A DNA stretch of 32,130 bases from Sphingobacteriales bacterium (GTDB lineage: Bacteria; Bacteroidota; Bacteroidia; Chitinophagales; UBA2359): NCBI GenBank assembly GCA_016706405.1, contig JADJJT010000004.1, positions 1 to 32,130 of the forward strand, written 5' to 3'. The translations under genes were made by a program, and so were the position numbers. The notes under the pieces were generated by a model, which saw only the letters and a list, made by a program, of their open reading frames with translations, was not told the origin of the DNA and made no database searches. Within the stretch, counting starts at the first letter, position 1; each line of letters begins with the position of its first letter. Shown here one piece after another: positions 18,127 to 26,201 of this stretch.

Positions 18127-21100
18127 TGTATCATTTCGTTTAAGCTGTGAACAATTACACCTTGCCTGTCAAGTTCCGCAACAATTTCTTTCAGTTTGAA
18201 CTCTTTGAATTTGCCACTTGGATTTAGTGTTGCCCGTTTCAAAATGTATTCGCTATCGCCAACAACAATCAGCAATCTCTTTACTCTTGAAAATGCAACA
18301 TTTATTCTTCGGTAGTCGTCAAGAAACCCAATCGGACTTGAACCTTTACTGCTCTTTACAATATCGTAAATGATTATATCCCTTTCTGCTCCCTGAAACT
18401 TGTCAACTGTGTTTATCTCAATCAATGGTTCGGGCTTACCTTCTTCGTCTATCGCAACAAAGTTTTTGTATTCAAGTAGTTCAATGCTGTCTTGAAGCAA
18501 GTTTACTTGCCCTCTGTAACCTGCAATTACTCCAATGGTAAAAGGTTTTTCTCTTTTCAAATTGTCGGGATAAAGTTTATTGAGTTGCTTCAAAATTTCT
18601 TTGATACTGTTTTTATTGCACTCATTCTGTCGGAAAAACTTATTGTCGTTATCGTTTGGGTTTTTCTGCTTTGATGTGCTTACAAAAATGACAGAGTTCG
18701 GAACTTCAATTTCAGCGTTTGAAACAGTATCAAAAATTGAAGCAGTTGCTTTCTTCAATTTCAGTTCGTGAAATTTATCCTTGTCAAAGTTTTTGAGTAG
18801 TGAAGTGTCAGGGTTTTTGAGTTTTCCGTCATAGAAAAATCTTGAAATAAGATTTCCGATTTGTCGGGGCATACGATACTGAATGTCCAACATTCGTATG
18901 TAACTCTGCAAATTTGGATTTGCTTCAAACTCGGTAATGAGTTTCTCAAACAAACTTTCGCCAAACTCTTTTTCAATATCAAGTCCGTTGTCCTCCAACT
19001 TCTCTTTCACTTTCTGCTTTACCGCTTCTTCTCTTGTAATTACTGGCGGAAGTTGTTTGTGGTCGCCAATCAAAATTATGTTATGTCCCATGTTGATAGG
19101 AACAAGCGTTTCGGCTGGTGATGCTTTGCTGCTTTCATCCATTATCACATAATCAAAACGGAAATTGATTTTGCTGTATTGGCTGCTTGCTATGTGAATA
19201 CAAGTTGCTCCAATCACATTTACCGATTTCACAAATGCAGTCCGTAAATCAATTTCTGTGCTGCCGTCATTCAGCATTGATTTCTTTCTGTTGCCTTCGT
19301 CTGTATCTGAATTAGAAAGAAAAGCAAACCAATCCTTTTGAATTTTTTTGAGTTGTTGAAATTCCTTGCCCAACTTCTCGCTGAAAATATTTTCTACATC
19401 CTTGATGTTTTTTGCTTTCTCAAAAAGTCCTTTGATGTATTGGGGCTGCATCCGCAAAAGATTAGCGAAACTGCCGAAGGCAGTTTCGCCTTCCCTGTTG
19501 ATGTTTGAATAGAAGTTGTGAAAGTTGACTAATGCTTTGTCTTTAATCTTCGACTGAAAATGTTCGTTGAAAAACCCTGTTGAATTTTCCTGTGTGTCTT
19601 TCACCCAGTGTTTGAGTTTGCTTTGAAATGAATGTTCTTTTATCTCATTGCTAATTCTGTCCTCGTCTGCTGCCAAACGCATGAACAAAATGTTTTCTGG
19701 CAGTCGTTCCAAAACATTATCAACGGCTAAGTTTGATTGAGAGGTAACCAAAATTTTTGCATTGCTGTTTTGATTTATGATTTGCTGAATGAGTTCTACG
19801 ATTACAGTTGTCTTGCCTGTGCCTGGCGGTCCCTGAATTAAGAAAACAGGTTTGTAGTGCATGGCTTCAAGCACTGCCTCTCTTTGTGTGTCGTCTGTTT
19901 TCAGATTTTGATTTATGACTTCGTTTTTGAAATGCTCGTAGTCAATATCAACTCTGTTGGGTGCAGGAATTCTTTCAGGTGTCGCAAGTATGCTGCACAA
20001 CTCAGGATTAACGATGTCTTTGTTTTCAAATTTTTTGCACGCTTCAACTTGTTTTTTGAATTGGCTTGTTTCCATTCTCACATCTTGAAGCAAATCTCCT
20101 TTCTCTGGAATTTCGTCAACTGTAACTTTTGCGTCTTTGATTACAAGAAAACAATCCGAAGGATTGTAATCTTGAATTTTGCCAATGATTTTATCGTCAA
20201 TAGAAAGATTGATGTCGTTTCGCTTCAACTCTTTCAACTTATCCCAATTTCTAAACTCGTCTGTAAGAGTGAAGCGAATGTTTGAAGGATTGTTTTTGCT
20301 TTCTTCTCTTTCTGTGTAAGCGGCTTTGAACGCTGTTTCTTCAATGAACTCTCTTTCTTGGTCGGGCAAAGTTTGCCACTTCTTTACTAAGTCGTGTTTT
20401 GTTTGATTGAGTTGCGAAATGGTGTTGATGGTTTCCCACTTGTCGTAGAAGTAGCGGAATGTGTCAAAGTATTTTGTCGGCTGAAAATCAAAACCAAGTT
20501 CAGTAGTAAAACCTTGCTGAATTACTTTTTGAAGCGGAGAATTTTTGATGTGTTGAACGGGAATGAAAATATGGTTCTCTGTGTCGGCAAAAAATCTTCC
20601 ACTATAATTTTTCGTAGAGAACATTCCTGTTATCTGTCCTTTTCCTTCTGAAAGGTTTTTGTCAAGAAGAAAAAAACAGGAGTTGTTCATTTCGCTAAGT
20701 GTCGGCAAAAACCTTTCTCTCTCTTCTTGCTTAACAACAACCTTGATTGTTGGAAGTCCACTTTTGTGAATGGCGTTTGCCGAAACCTTAACCTTTTCCA
20801 GTTCATCAAGAATTTCCGAATACTTAGAAAAACGGCTTGTGCGTTTTTCTGAAAGAGATTTTGCAAAAATCTCTTTCAAAGTTTCATCATTGATGGTTTT
20901 AAGAAGGTCTGTAAAACAAACGAAAGTGGAATAAATGTCGGATTGAAAATTTGGTCTTGTTTTCTCGTCAAGCAATTCAGGAGCAATAAATTCTTTGTTG
21001 AGAAGGTTCTGTTGCTTAAACAACTCAAACAAACCAACAAAGCGGAGCGTAGCTCCGCTTTGATTGGTCATTATGGTTTCGTCAGAAATCACAAAACCGA

Positions 21101-21455
21101 AACGGTTTTGTTTTTTTAGTTGGTCAAGCCCTGTGAGCAAATGCTTGAGTGCCTTTACTGTCGGACTGTAAATTGGTTGGAAGCCGTCAAGATGCTGATA
21201 AACGATGTAGTGAGTTTTACTTCCTGCATCAAAGTCAACCCGAATTACCTTTTGGATGCCGTCAATGTCTTGATTGATTAAGGGAAGAATTTCGTTTTTG
21301 AGAAGTCGGTCAAGTAAGGTTTGATAGTCGCTGTTTGGTTTAATTGTAAGAACCTCAAATGTCTGCCCGTCATTACTCTCCGTCAACCAAAGTGTTAGGT
21401 TGTCGTTGAGTTGTCGTAACACCTGAATTATATTTTGTTGTCCTATAGTTTCCAA
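18123..21455 (-). CDS. UPF1-like SF1 helicase with N-terminal degenerate kinase-like domain
   Basis: 1110 residues, start TTG at 21455. The C-terminal half is a superfamily 1 DNA/RNA helicase: Walker A QGPPGTGKTTVIVEL at about residue 543, motif II VIMDESSKASPAE at about 773, motif III GDHKQLPP, motif V INTVDKFQGAERDIIIYDIV at about 1017 and motif VI RRINVAFSRVKRLLIVVGD at about 1050. This is the UPF1/SMUBP2-type arrangement (AAA_11/AAA_12). The N-terminal 220 residues resemble a protein kinase C-lobe: FGFVISDETIM where HRDxxxxN should be, then FIAPELL and QSDIYSTFVCFTDLL like APE and SDIYSLG. The catalytic Asp and the DFG appear lost, so it would be a pseudokinase. The partner gene overlaps by 4 bases. 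Likely a defence or nucleic-acid surveillance system; inference. Confidence 0.88.
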   Translation of the reverse strand: METIGQQNIIQVLRQLNDNLTLWLTESNDGQTFEVLTIKPNSDYQTLLDRLLKNEILPLINQDIDGIQKVIRVDFDAGSKTHYIVYQHLDGFQPIYSPTVKALKHLLTGLDQLKKQNRFGFVISDETIMTNQSGATLRFVGLFELFKQQNLLNKEFIAPELLDEKTRPNFQSDIYSTFVCFTDLLKTINDETLKEIFAKSLSEKRTSRFSKYSEILDELEKVKVSANAIHKSGLPTIKVVVKQEERERFLPTLSEMNNSCFFLLDKNLSEGKGQITGMFSTKNYSGRFFADTENHIFIPVQHIKNSPLQKVIQQGFTTELGFDFQPTKYFDTFRYFYDKWETINTISQLNQTKHDLVKKWQTLPDQEREFIEETAFKAAYTEREESKNNPSNIRFTLTDEFRNWDKLKELKRNDINLSIDDKIIGKIQDYNPSDCFLVIKDAKVTVDEIPEKGDLLQDVRMETSQFKKQVEACKKFENKDIVNPELCSILATPERIPAPNRVDIDYEHFKNEVINQNLKTDDTQREAVLEAMHYKPVFLIQGPPGTGKTTVIVELIQQIINQNSNAKILVTSQSNLAVDNVLERLPENILFMRLAADEDRISNEIKEHSFQSKLKHWVKDTQENSTGFFNEHFQSKIKDKALVNFHNFYSNINREGETAFGSFANLLRMQPQYIKGLFEKAKNIKDVENIFSEKLGKEFQQLKKIQKDWFAFLSNSDTDEGNRKKSMLNDGSTEIDLRTAFVKSVNVIGATCIHIASSQYSKINFRFDYVIMDESSKASPAETLVPINMGHNIILIGDHKQLPPVITREEAVKQKVKEKLEDNGLDIEKEFGESLFEKLITEFEANPNLQSYIRMLDIQYRMPRQIGNLISRFFYDGKLKNPDTSLLKNFDKDKFHELKLKKATASIFDTVSNAEIEVPNSVIFVSTSKQKNPNDNDNKFFRQNECNKNSIKEILKQLNKLYPDNLKREKPFTIGVIAGYRGQVNLLQDSIELLEYKNFVAIDEEGKPEPLIEINTVDKFQGAERDIIIYDIVKSSKGSSPIGFLDDYRRINVAFSRVKRLLIVVGDSEYILKRATLNPSGKFKEFKLKEIVAELDRQGVIVHSLNEMIQ

Positions 21456-21568
21456 CTGTCATTTTTATTGAAGTGTTCTCGTCTGTAAAGTTTGAAAATT
21501 AATTGTCATAAAAAAGTTCGTTTTCAGTCCGTCCGTTTGATGTAAGCACTGTCGTCATAGAATAACCG

Positions 21569-21631
21569 ATAACGTCTAGGCTATGTGCCGTGCCGCCGTT
21601 TAGGAGGCATGGACATCATAGCCTTTGTTCG
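21569..21631. repeat. attC-like palindromic site E3 (short type)
   Basis: ATAAC (21569-21573), arm AGGCTATG (21578-21585), matching arm CATAGCCT (21617-21624), then GTTCG (21627-21631). Inward pairing TGCCGTGCC with GGCATGGACA leaves unpaired T and A on one strand. The apex GTGCCGCCGTTTAGGAGGCAT matches E1 closely. The bases before AAC (21561-21573) pair 11/13 with the unit head at 17223, and the bases from 21627 pair 10/10 with those ending at E4's AAC. Confidence 0.72.
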
Positions 21632-21638
21632 ATGAATT

Positions 21639-22353
21639 TTATTTCCAAAATTTAAGACGTTCAAGAATTGTTTTTCCTGGCTTTTGAGACGATAGTTGAT
21701 CATTTTTAAGAGTTTGTTTATTATCATTTTGGTCTTGCACAGGTTGAATACCTTCTGCTTTTGCTACCTTTTCTCGGGCAATCAATTCTTTTAATCTTTC
21801 AAACCAATTTATTTTATCAATTGCAATATCCCTTATATCAAACTTTTCATCAGTAATTCTATATCGATGAAAGGTATGGTTTGGCTCTATTCCGAAAAAA
21901 TTTTGTCCTATAATATTAGATATAGAATTTGTTACAAGTTCAAAGCCATCTGAATATGGTATATTAAATTCATTTCTCTCCCTTTTTCAGTTCCTTTATT
22001 TCACCATTATGTTCTAATTGTTTTATAGACAGCCAATAATTTTCATAGTAGGTTGCTTGAAAAGTCATAGATGTTTCATCCGCAACAAAAAAACCTGCCT
22101 TTCCTTCAAATGAGTTTCTTTTGATGTTTGCTATTGTCTCAATCATAGGGTCTGACACAAAAATCAAAGTCCCTGTGGATAAAAACGCAATATCAATGTA
22201 TTCGTTATCTTCAAAGTCAATATTCATTGCTTCTTCCTGAAAGACTTCTCTTTCAAATTTCAATTTTTTCATCCAAAACTGGAATGAAATTTCATTAACC
22301 CTTTCCTTACTGTAAATCTTATCTGTGGCGATTGCCATGAATCTGAATCCCAT
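21639..22353 (-). pseudogene. Unknown protein, single-gene cassette, one apparent frameshift
   Basis: The first 127 codons (start 22353, MGFRFMAIATDKIYSKERVN) are open to a TGA at 21970. In another frame an open stretch without a start codon continues (ERNEFNIPYSDGFELVTNSI and following) to a stop at 21639-21641. Removing one A from the A5 run near 21985 joins them into about 237 residues ending ERLKFWK. The join lies in a homopolymer, so it may be a sequencing error or a real mutation. A classic -1 slip would not lead into the long frame. I recognise no family. The middle (LSTGTLIFVSDPMIETIANI, then FFVADETSMTFQATYYENYW) looks like a soluble alpha/beta protein. It fills the whole unit between E3 and E4. 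Confidence 0.6.
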
Positions 22354-22382
22354 TGTTTTTATTTTTTATCTTTTAATTTCAT

Positions 22383-22509
22383 CGAACGGAAAAGGCTTTG
22401 CGTTGGGCGGCCTACGAAGGACAAATTTACAATACATTTTTAAGTTTTATTAGAAAATTCTTCCCTTGAAATAACACTTCCGCCCGCCTAATCGTAAAGC
22501 CATTGTTAT
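22383..22509. repeat. attC-like palindromic site E4 (long type)
   Basis: CGAAC (22383-22387), arm GGCTTTGCG (22394-22402), matching arm CGTAAAGCC (22493-22501), then GTTAT (22505-22509). Pairing continues inward (GGGCGG with CCGCCCGCC) with bulges. The outer bases TTCATCGAAC match the head at E3 (GTTCGATGAA) perfectly, and GTTATATAAA from 22505 matches TTTATATAAC at E5 perfectly. Confidence 0.7.
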
Positions 22510-22692
22510 ATAAATGTTATTTTATCTGCCTGCAAGTTTATACTTTCCAGATACTTTAGCACAACAGTCGGCAAACGACTAACCGTGCGGGCCGAGTTAA
22601 TAGTTCCAAAACTACTAAGTTTTCAAGCGACCTACAAAGTTGCAAAGTTTCACTGTGTTTTCCTATAAATTTTTCTGATAATTTTATATAAC
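22505..22692. other. Geneless 188-base cassette
   Basis: The segment lies between the matched ends GTTATATAAA (22505-22514) and TTTATATAAC (22683-22692). No open frame longer than about 22 codons is seen on either strand. It contains a good minus-strand promoter (22607-22638) and, downstream of it, a small hairpin (AGTCG-TTTGC-CGACT on the minus strand, about 22566-22580). Confidence 0.55.
22607..22638 (-). promoter_or_regulatory. Bacteroidota-type promoter inside the geneless cassette
   Basis: On the minus strand TTTG is followed by exactly 20 bases and TAGTTTTG, a full match to TTTG-N19-21-TAnnTTTG. It points toward E4 and the 22353-21639 gene, so it could drive that unit or a small RNA. 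Confidence 0.55.
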
Positions 22693-22811
22693 GTTTTGGG
22701 TATTGCCGAAGGCAGGTATTTTAGCACAAAAGTTCAATCGAAGAACTGAACTTGAGCCTTGCACAAATGCCCAATCGAAGCCGTTCAGCCCTGCTTTTGG
22801 CAATACCTTGT
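22688..22811. repeat. attC-like palindromic site E5 (long type), split by IS copy 2
   Basis: ATAAC (22688-22692), arm GGTATTGCC-GAAG-GCAGG (22699-22716), matching arm CCTGC-TTTT-GGCAATACC (22790-22807) with the central GAAG facing TTTT as in E6 and E7. It breaks at CTTGT (22807-22811) where the IS starts. The remaining core is GTTACCTGC at 24592. The loop contains GCACAAA words also seen in E6. Confidence 0.72.
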
Positions 22812-24589
22812 GCCTGTTGCACAACTCAAAGGTAGTGAAAAATTAATATACAAAAAAAATTTGGTGAAATATTTTTAAAAAGAATAGGAAAATTCAATAA
22901 TTTGTAGTATATTTGCCTGCATTATGCAAGGACGAAAACAACTGACCCGCAACTATTTTACCAACTAAGTTTAGACCAATTAGTTCCGGAAGATAATTTT
23001 ACCGCCGAATAAACAACCACCTCAATCTCGATTTTCTGTACCCAGCTACCAAGCAGTATTACGGCTCCGAAGGGCAGCAAAGTATAGACCCGGTGGTGTT
23101 TTTCAAAATTTTGTTGGTGGGCTACCTCAACAATATCAACAGCGACCGCGCTTTGCTTGCCTACTGCAACAACTGCCTTGATGTTCGCCTGTTTTGGGCT
23201 ACGACCTCAACGAATCGCTGCCCGCACTCGACCATTAGCCGCACACGGCAACTGTTTGGCGAGGAAGTATTTTTGGGTTTATTCAGAAAAATTCTGTCGC
23301 TTTGCGTAAAATCCGAATGGTGCGCGGCAAACGCCAGGCGGTCGATAGCGCCTTCATCAAAGCCAATGCCAGCATGGATAGTTTGGTCGAAAAAGAGGTT
23401 TTAGAAGATGCTCGGCCTTTGTGTCGGAATTAGAAGAAAACAGCGAATTTAAAGTAACTACCGAGCATAAAAATTGGTAGAGCGGCACCACAAATGGAAA
23501 GAAGAGGCCTACAAAGATATGCCGCCCGGCAACAATAAATCGGACGTTTAGATGAAGATGGCCATGAAATTCGGCCTAAATTTTTAAGCAATCACACGCA
23601 TTATTCGCCTACCGATCCGGATGCTAAAAATAAGCGTAAAGCCCCGAAAAGCCCGCCAGCTAAACTATTCGGGGCAGTTGGCCGTTGACGATGCGCACCA
23701 TGTCATAACGGGAGCTTGCGCCAGCACATCGGGCAGCAAAGACAGTGCCATTTTTGGCGAAATCATGAACCAAACCATCGCAAATTTCAAAGAAAACGGC
23801 TTGGAAATGGAAGAGGTTTTGGCCGATGCGGGTTACAGCAGTGGCGAGTTTGCAGTATTGCGAGGCGCATCATATCAACGCATACATTCCAAATTTTGGG
23901 CAGTACAAACCCCAACGCGAGGGCTTTGTTTTCAACAAAAAACTCAACCGCTACCGATGTGTAAAGGGCGGCAACAAGGCTATTTTGACCTTCAAAGGCA
24001 CAAAAACCGACAGCAAAGGCTACACCAAAAACGTTTATCGCAGCAGCGAAAGCGATTGTGGCAAATGCCCCCTCAGAGCCTTGTGTTGCGGTGCGGTAAG
24101 CAAATTCAAAAATTAGACGACAGCATTCACAAACCCTGTACGACAAGATGCCGCAAACTCAACAAAGACAAAAACTACACCCGATTTTTTAACCAAACGC
24201 CGAAGCTCAACCGTTGAGCCGGTGCTGGGAACGCTTATCAATCATCACAACATGAAACGAGTGAATGCACGAGAATAGCCAAGCCAATAAACACGTTTTA
24301 ATGGCGGCTTTGAGCTATAATTTGAAGAAACTGTTAAAATTTATCCGGAAAATGCCCAAAATGTACGCTCAAATGCCCCAGTACCTGCCAAATTGGGCAG
24401 CAGGTATTGGTTTCTTCAAAATTCACTTTATTGGGCTTAATTAGGTTCATTTTAAGGCATTCAAAAAAAGGAACTTCCATTTATTTGTCCCGAAATTAAG
24501 ACTTGCCTAAAACGCGGCAAATGTAGCTACGGCGGGCATTTTAGCCCAAAAACCCGCTTTGTAAAGGGAGGGTTGTGCAACGGTTACCC
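22812..24589 (+). mobile_element. IS1182-family insertion sequence, copy 2
   Basis: About 1.78 kb, nearly identical to copy 1 apart from many one-base indels and a few substitutions. It has the same inverted ends around GTTGCACAAC, the same orientation and the same insertion point in the core of an attC-like site (E5). The right flank after CCC is GTGTTACCTGC, where copy 1 has GTGTTAGCGG, which fixes the right border within about 3 bases. Confidence 0.88.
22924..24499 (+). pseudogene. IS1182-family transposase, copy 2, frameshifted
   Basis: Same gene as copy 1 (start MQGRK; stop TAA at 24497-24499) but about 16 bases shorter through scattered single-base losses. Examples are CCC for CCCC at 22.95 kb and TTTT for TTTTT at 23.0 kb. 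The N-terminal frame breaks almost at once. The longest open piece (23621-24217) covers the catalytic region (QLAVDDAHHVITGACASTSG, VLADAGYSSGE). The indels lie mostly in homopolymers. As it stands no full-length transposase can be made from this copy. Confidence 0.85.
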
Positions 24590-24653
24590 GTGTTACCTGC
24601 TGCCCTATTGTTCGTCCGAAGAATATGTAATTTCATGCTTCGCTGTCATTCTA

Positions 24654-25892
24654 TCAGATGATTGTTAGTTTAAAATGGTTTGGTTGTCTATTATACCAAC
24701 GAATTGTCTGGGAACAAGCTTCTTTCATAAAGAGGTTTAGTGTTGCAATGTCCGCACCCTCACATTCGTTTCCACTGGTCTCGTAATTTGATTTAGCATG
24801 AACAACTTTGTTTCTTGTTGCATATATTATTTTACCAACCATATTTCCTGCTGTTGTGATTTTTTGTTTGTCAATTGAATAATTGATTGTTTTTTCGGCA
24901 AGATGTTTTTTCACTTTCGTTTTTATGCTGTCGGGAAGCAATTCAAAAATTCCCAAAAAGTCAAAGCAAGTTGAGAAGGTGGATTTTATTAGGTCTTCAT
25001 CATTGAACTTTTCTCTCATGGCCTTTGCTAGCTCAAAAATTGAACGGATGTAATCACCATCTTCAAAGAGAACTTTTGGTGCATCAAGTTTTTTTCGCAT
25101 CAATTCGTTTGCTTCAATGTTTACAGCAATAGGGGCAAAGTGTTCAAGTATTTTATAAAAGTTTAAAAACTTTAGTTCTTCTTCTTGTATTTGAATAGCG
25201 GATACAAACAGTCGCATACCTTCGTTATAAACCTCTAACTCTCGTAACTGTCCTTGCCCTACTGCTTCCTCCTCTAAATCCTCATAGTCGTTAATTGGAT
25301 TTCTGATTTCCGAAAATCGTAATGCAATTCCTGTGCTGTCAGCAATTTCAAAAATGAATGACTTAACAATATCAAGTTCCTGTTCAGCAGTCAGTATTTT
25401 ATCCCCAGAATTATACTTTAGCTCAACAGCAAGGTAAGGCGAAACTGTTCCCCAATAATCCCTATCGTATTCATCAAGTTCAATGGCGGCTAATCCAATA
25501 ATGAAATTGTCTTTTACTAAGTTTATTTCAATATCGTTTGGAAGATTAAGTTTTAAGTTATGGGTGTAGCGAATGATTTGGTCTTGGTATGTATCGGTTG
25601 TTTCAACAATGTAATACCTGAGCAACTTTGTCTTAATAATTGAGTTGTCAGTAATTTTAATGTGTGGAATTTCGTCTGCAATTTTTAAAAATGCTTCCGT
25701 TGTTATTTCTGGTTTATCTTCTTCGCCAGGGAAGTAAAAATCAGGGATTTCATAATCACCATCAACAAACTCGTCTATGTCTTCTACTTTCAACTCATAA
25801 TCGTCCGCATAATCAGCAAACCAATCATACTTATTGAGTAGAAAGTCAATGGTCTCTTTGATTTTTTCTAATTGTTGTCTGTTTAATTTCAT
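24654..25892 (-). CDS. Unknown protein with HEPN-like RNase motif
   Basis: 412 residues. The N-terminal 220 residues are acidic and of mixed alpha/beta prediction (DEFVDGDYEIPDFYFPGEED). The C-terminal 190 residues are mostly helical, with LNFYKILEHFAPIAVNIEAN and, near residue 360, IIYATRNKVVHAK. The R-N-K-V-V-H string fits the RX4-6H signature of HEPN ribonucleases, and the polar residue after Arg is typical. HEPN proteins often act as RNA-cutting effectors in anti-phage or toxin systems. It is the only gene in its unit (24592-25940), whose ends match 9/9. A single-gene defence effector is a reasonable inference. The N-terminal part would then be the sensor, which I cannot identify. Confidence 0.7.
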   Translation of the reverse strand: MKLNRQQLEKIKETIDFLLNKYDWFADYADDYELKVEDIDEFVDGDYEIPDFYFPGEEDKPEITTEAFLKIADEIPHIKITDNSIIKTKLLRYYIVETTDTYQDQIIRYTHNLKLNLPNDIEINLVKDNFIIGLAAIELDEYDRDYWGTVSPYLAVELKYNSGDKILTAEQELDIVKSFIFEIADSTGIALRFSEIRNPINDYEDLEEEAVGQGQLRELEVYNEGMRLFVSAIQIQEEELKFLNFYKILEHFAPIAVNIEANELMRKKLDAPKVLFEDGDYIRSIFELAKAMREKFNDEDLIKSTFSTCFDFLGIFELLPDSIKTKVKKHLAEKTINYSIDKQKITTAGNMVGKIIYATRNKVVHAKSNYETSGNECEGADIATLNLFMKEACSQTIRWYNRQPNHFKLTII

Positions 25893-25935
25893 ACAGTTAA
25901 TTTGAGGTTAGCAGTGCCCTCAATTAGGGTTGCAG

Positions 25936-26061
25936 GTAACGTTTTGCAGCTTGCCGAAGGCGGGGCTTAGAAGCACAAAACTGTCTGCCAGCACAAAGAT
26001 AATTAAATGCACAAAACTTTATATTACCACTGTCGCCCCGCTTTTGGCAAGGTGCTGTTAG
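25936..26061. repeat. attC-like palindromic site E6 (long type), intact
   Basis: GTAAC (25936-25940), arm TTGCC-GAAG-GCGGGGC (25951-25966), matching arm GCCCCGC-TTTT-GGCAA (26035-26050), then GTTAG (26057-26061). This is the best uninterrupted example of the long type. The loop holds three GCACAAA words. The GCAGGTAAC at its left edge is the exact reverse complement of GTTACCTGC at 24592. Confidence 0.75.
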
Positions 26062-26124
26062 CCGCTGTGGTTCTGTCCTTCGTTGCTTTGTCCTGTCGTG
26101 TCTGCACTGTATTGGTGCGTTGGC

Positions 26125-26190
26125 TTGGTGGCTCTTTTGCATTTTTTAGTTGGCTCTGTGCGTTTGGCAAAAATGCAAATGTGCCACCAA
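26125..26190. repeat. Hairpin repeat H3 (GCTCTTTT/AAATGTGC family)
   Basis: Arms of 22 bases (26125-26146 and 26169-26190) pair except at the two conserved T-T mismatches, with GGTGGCTCTTTTGC facing GCAAATGTGCCACC. It lies 11 bases past the stop of the restriction endonuclease gene and may terminate that operon. Confidence 0.7.
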
Positions 26191-26201
26191 ATGCGTTGGA
26201 T

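Noticed and set aside
21980..21992. Programmed -1 frameshift at AAAAAGGG in the unknown cassette gene
   Set aside because: The -1 frame meets a stop soon. The long downstream frame needs a +1 shift or removal of one A, so an indel is more likely than a programmed slip.
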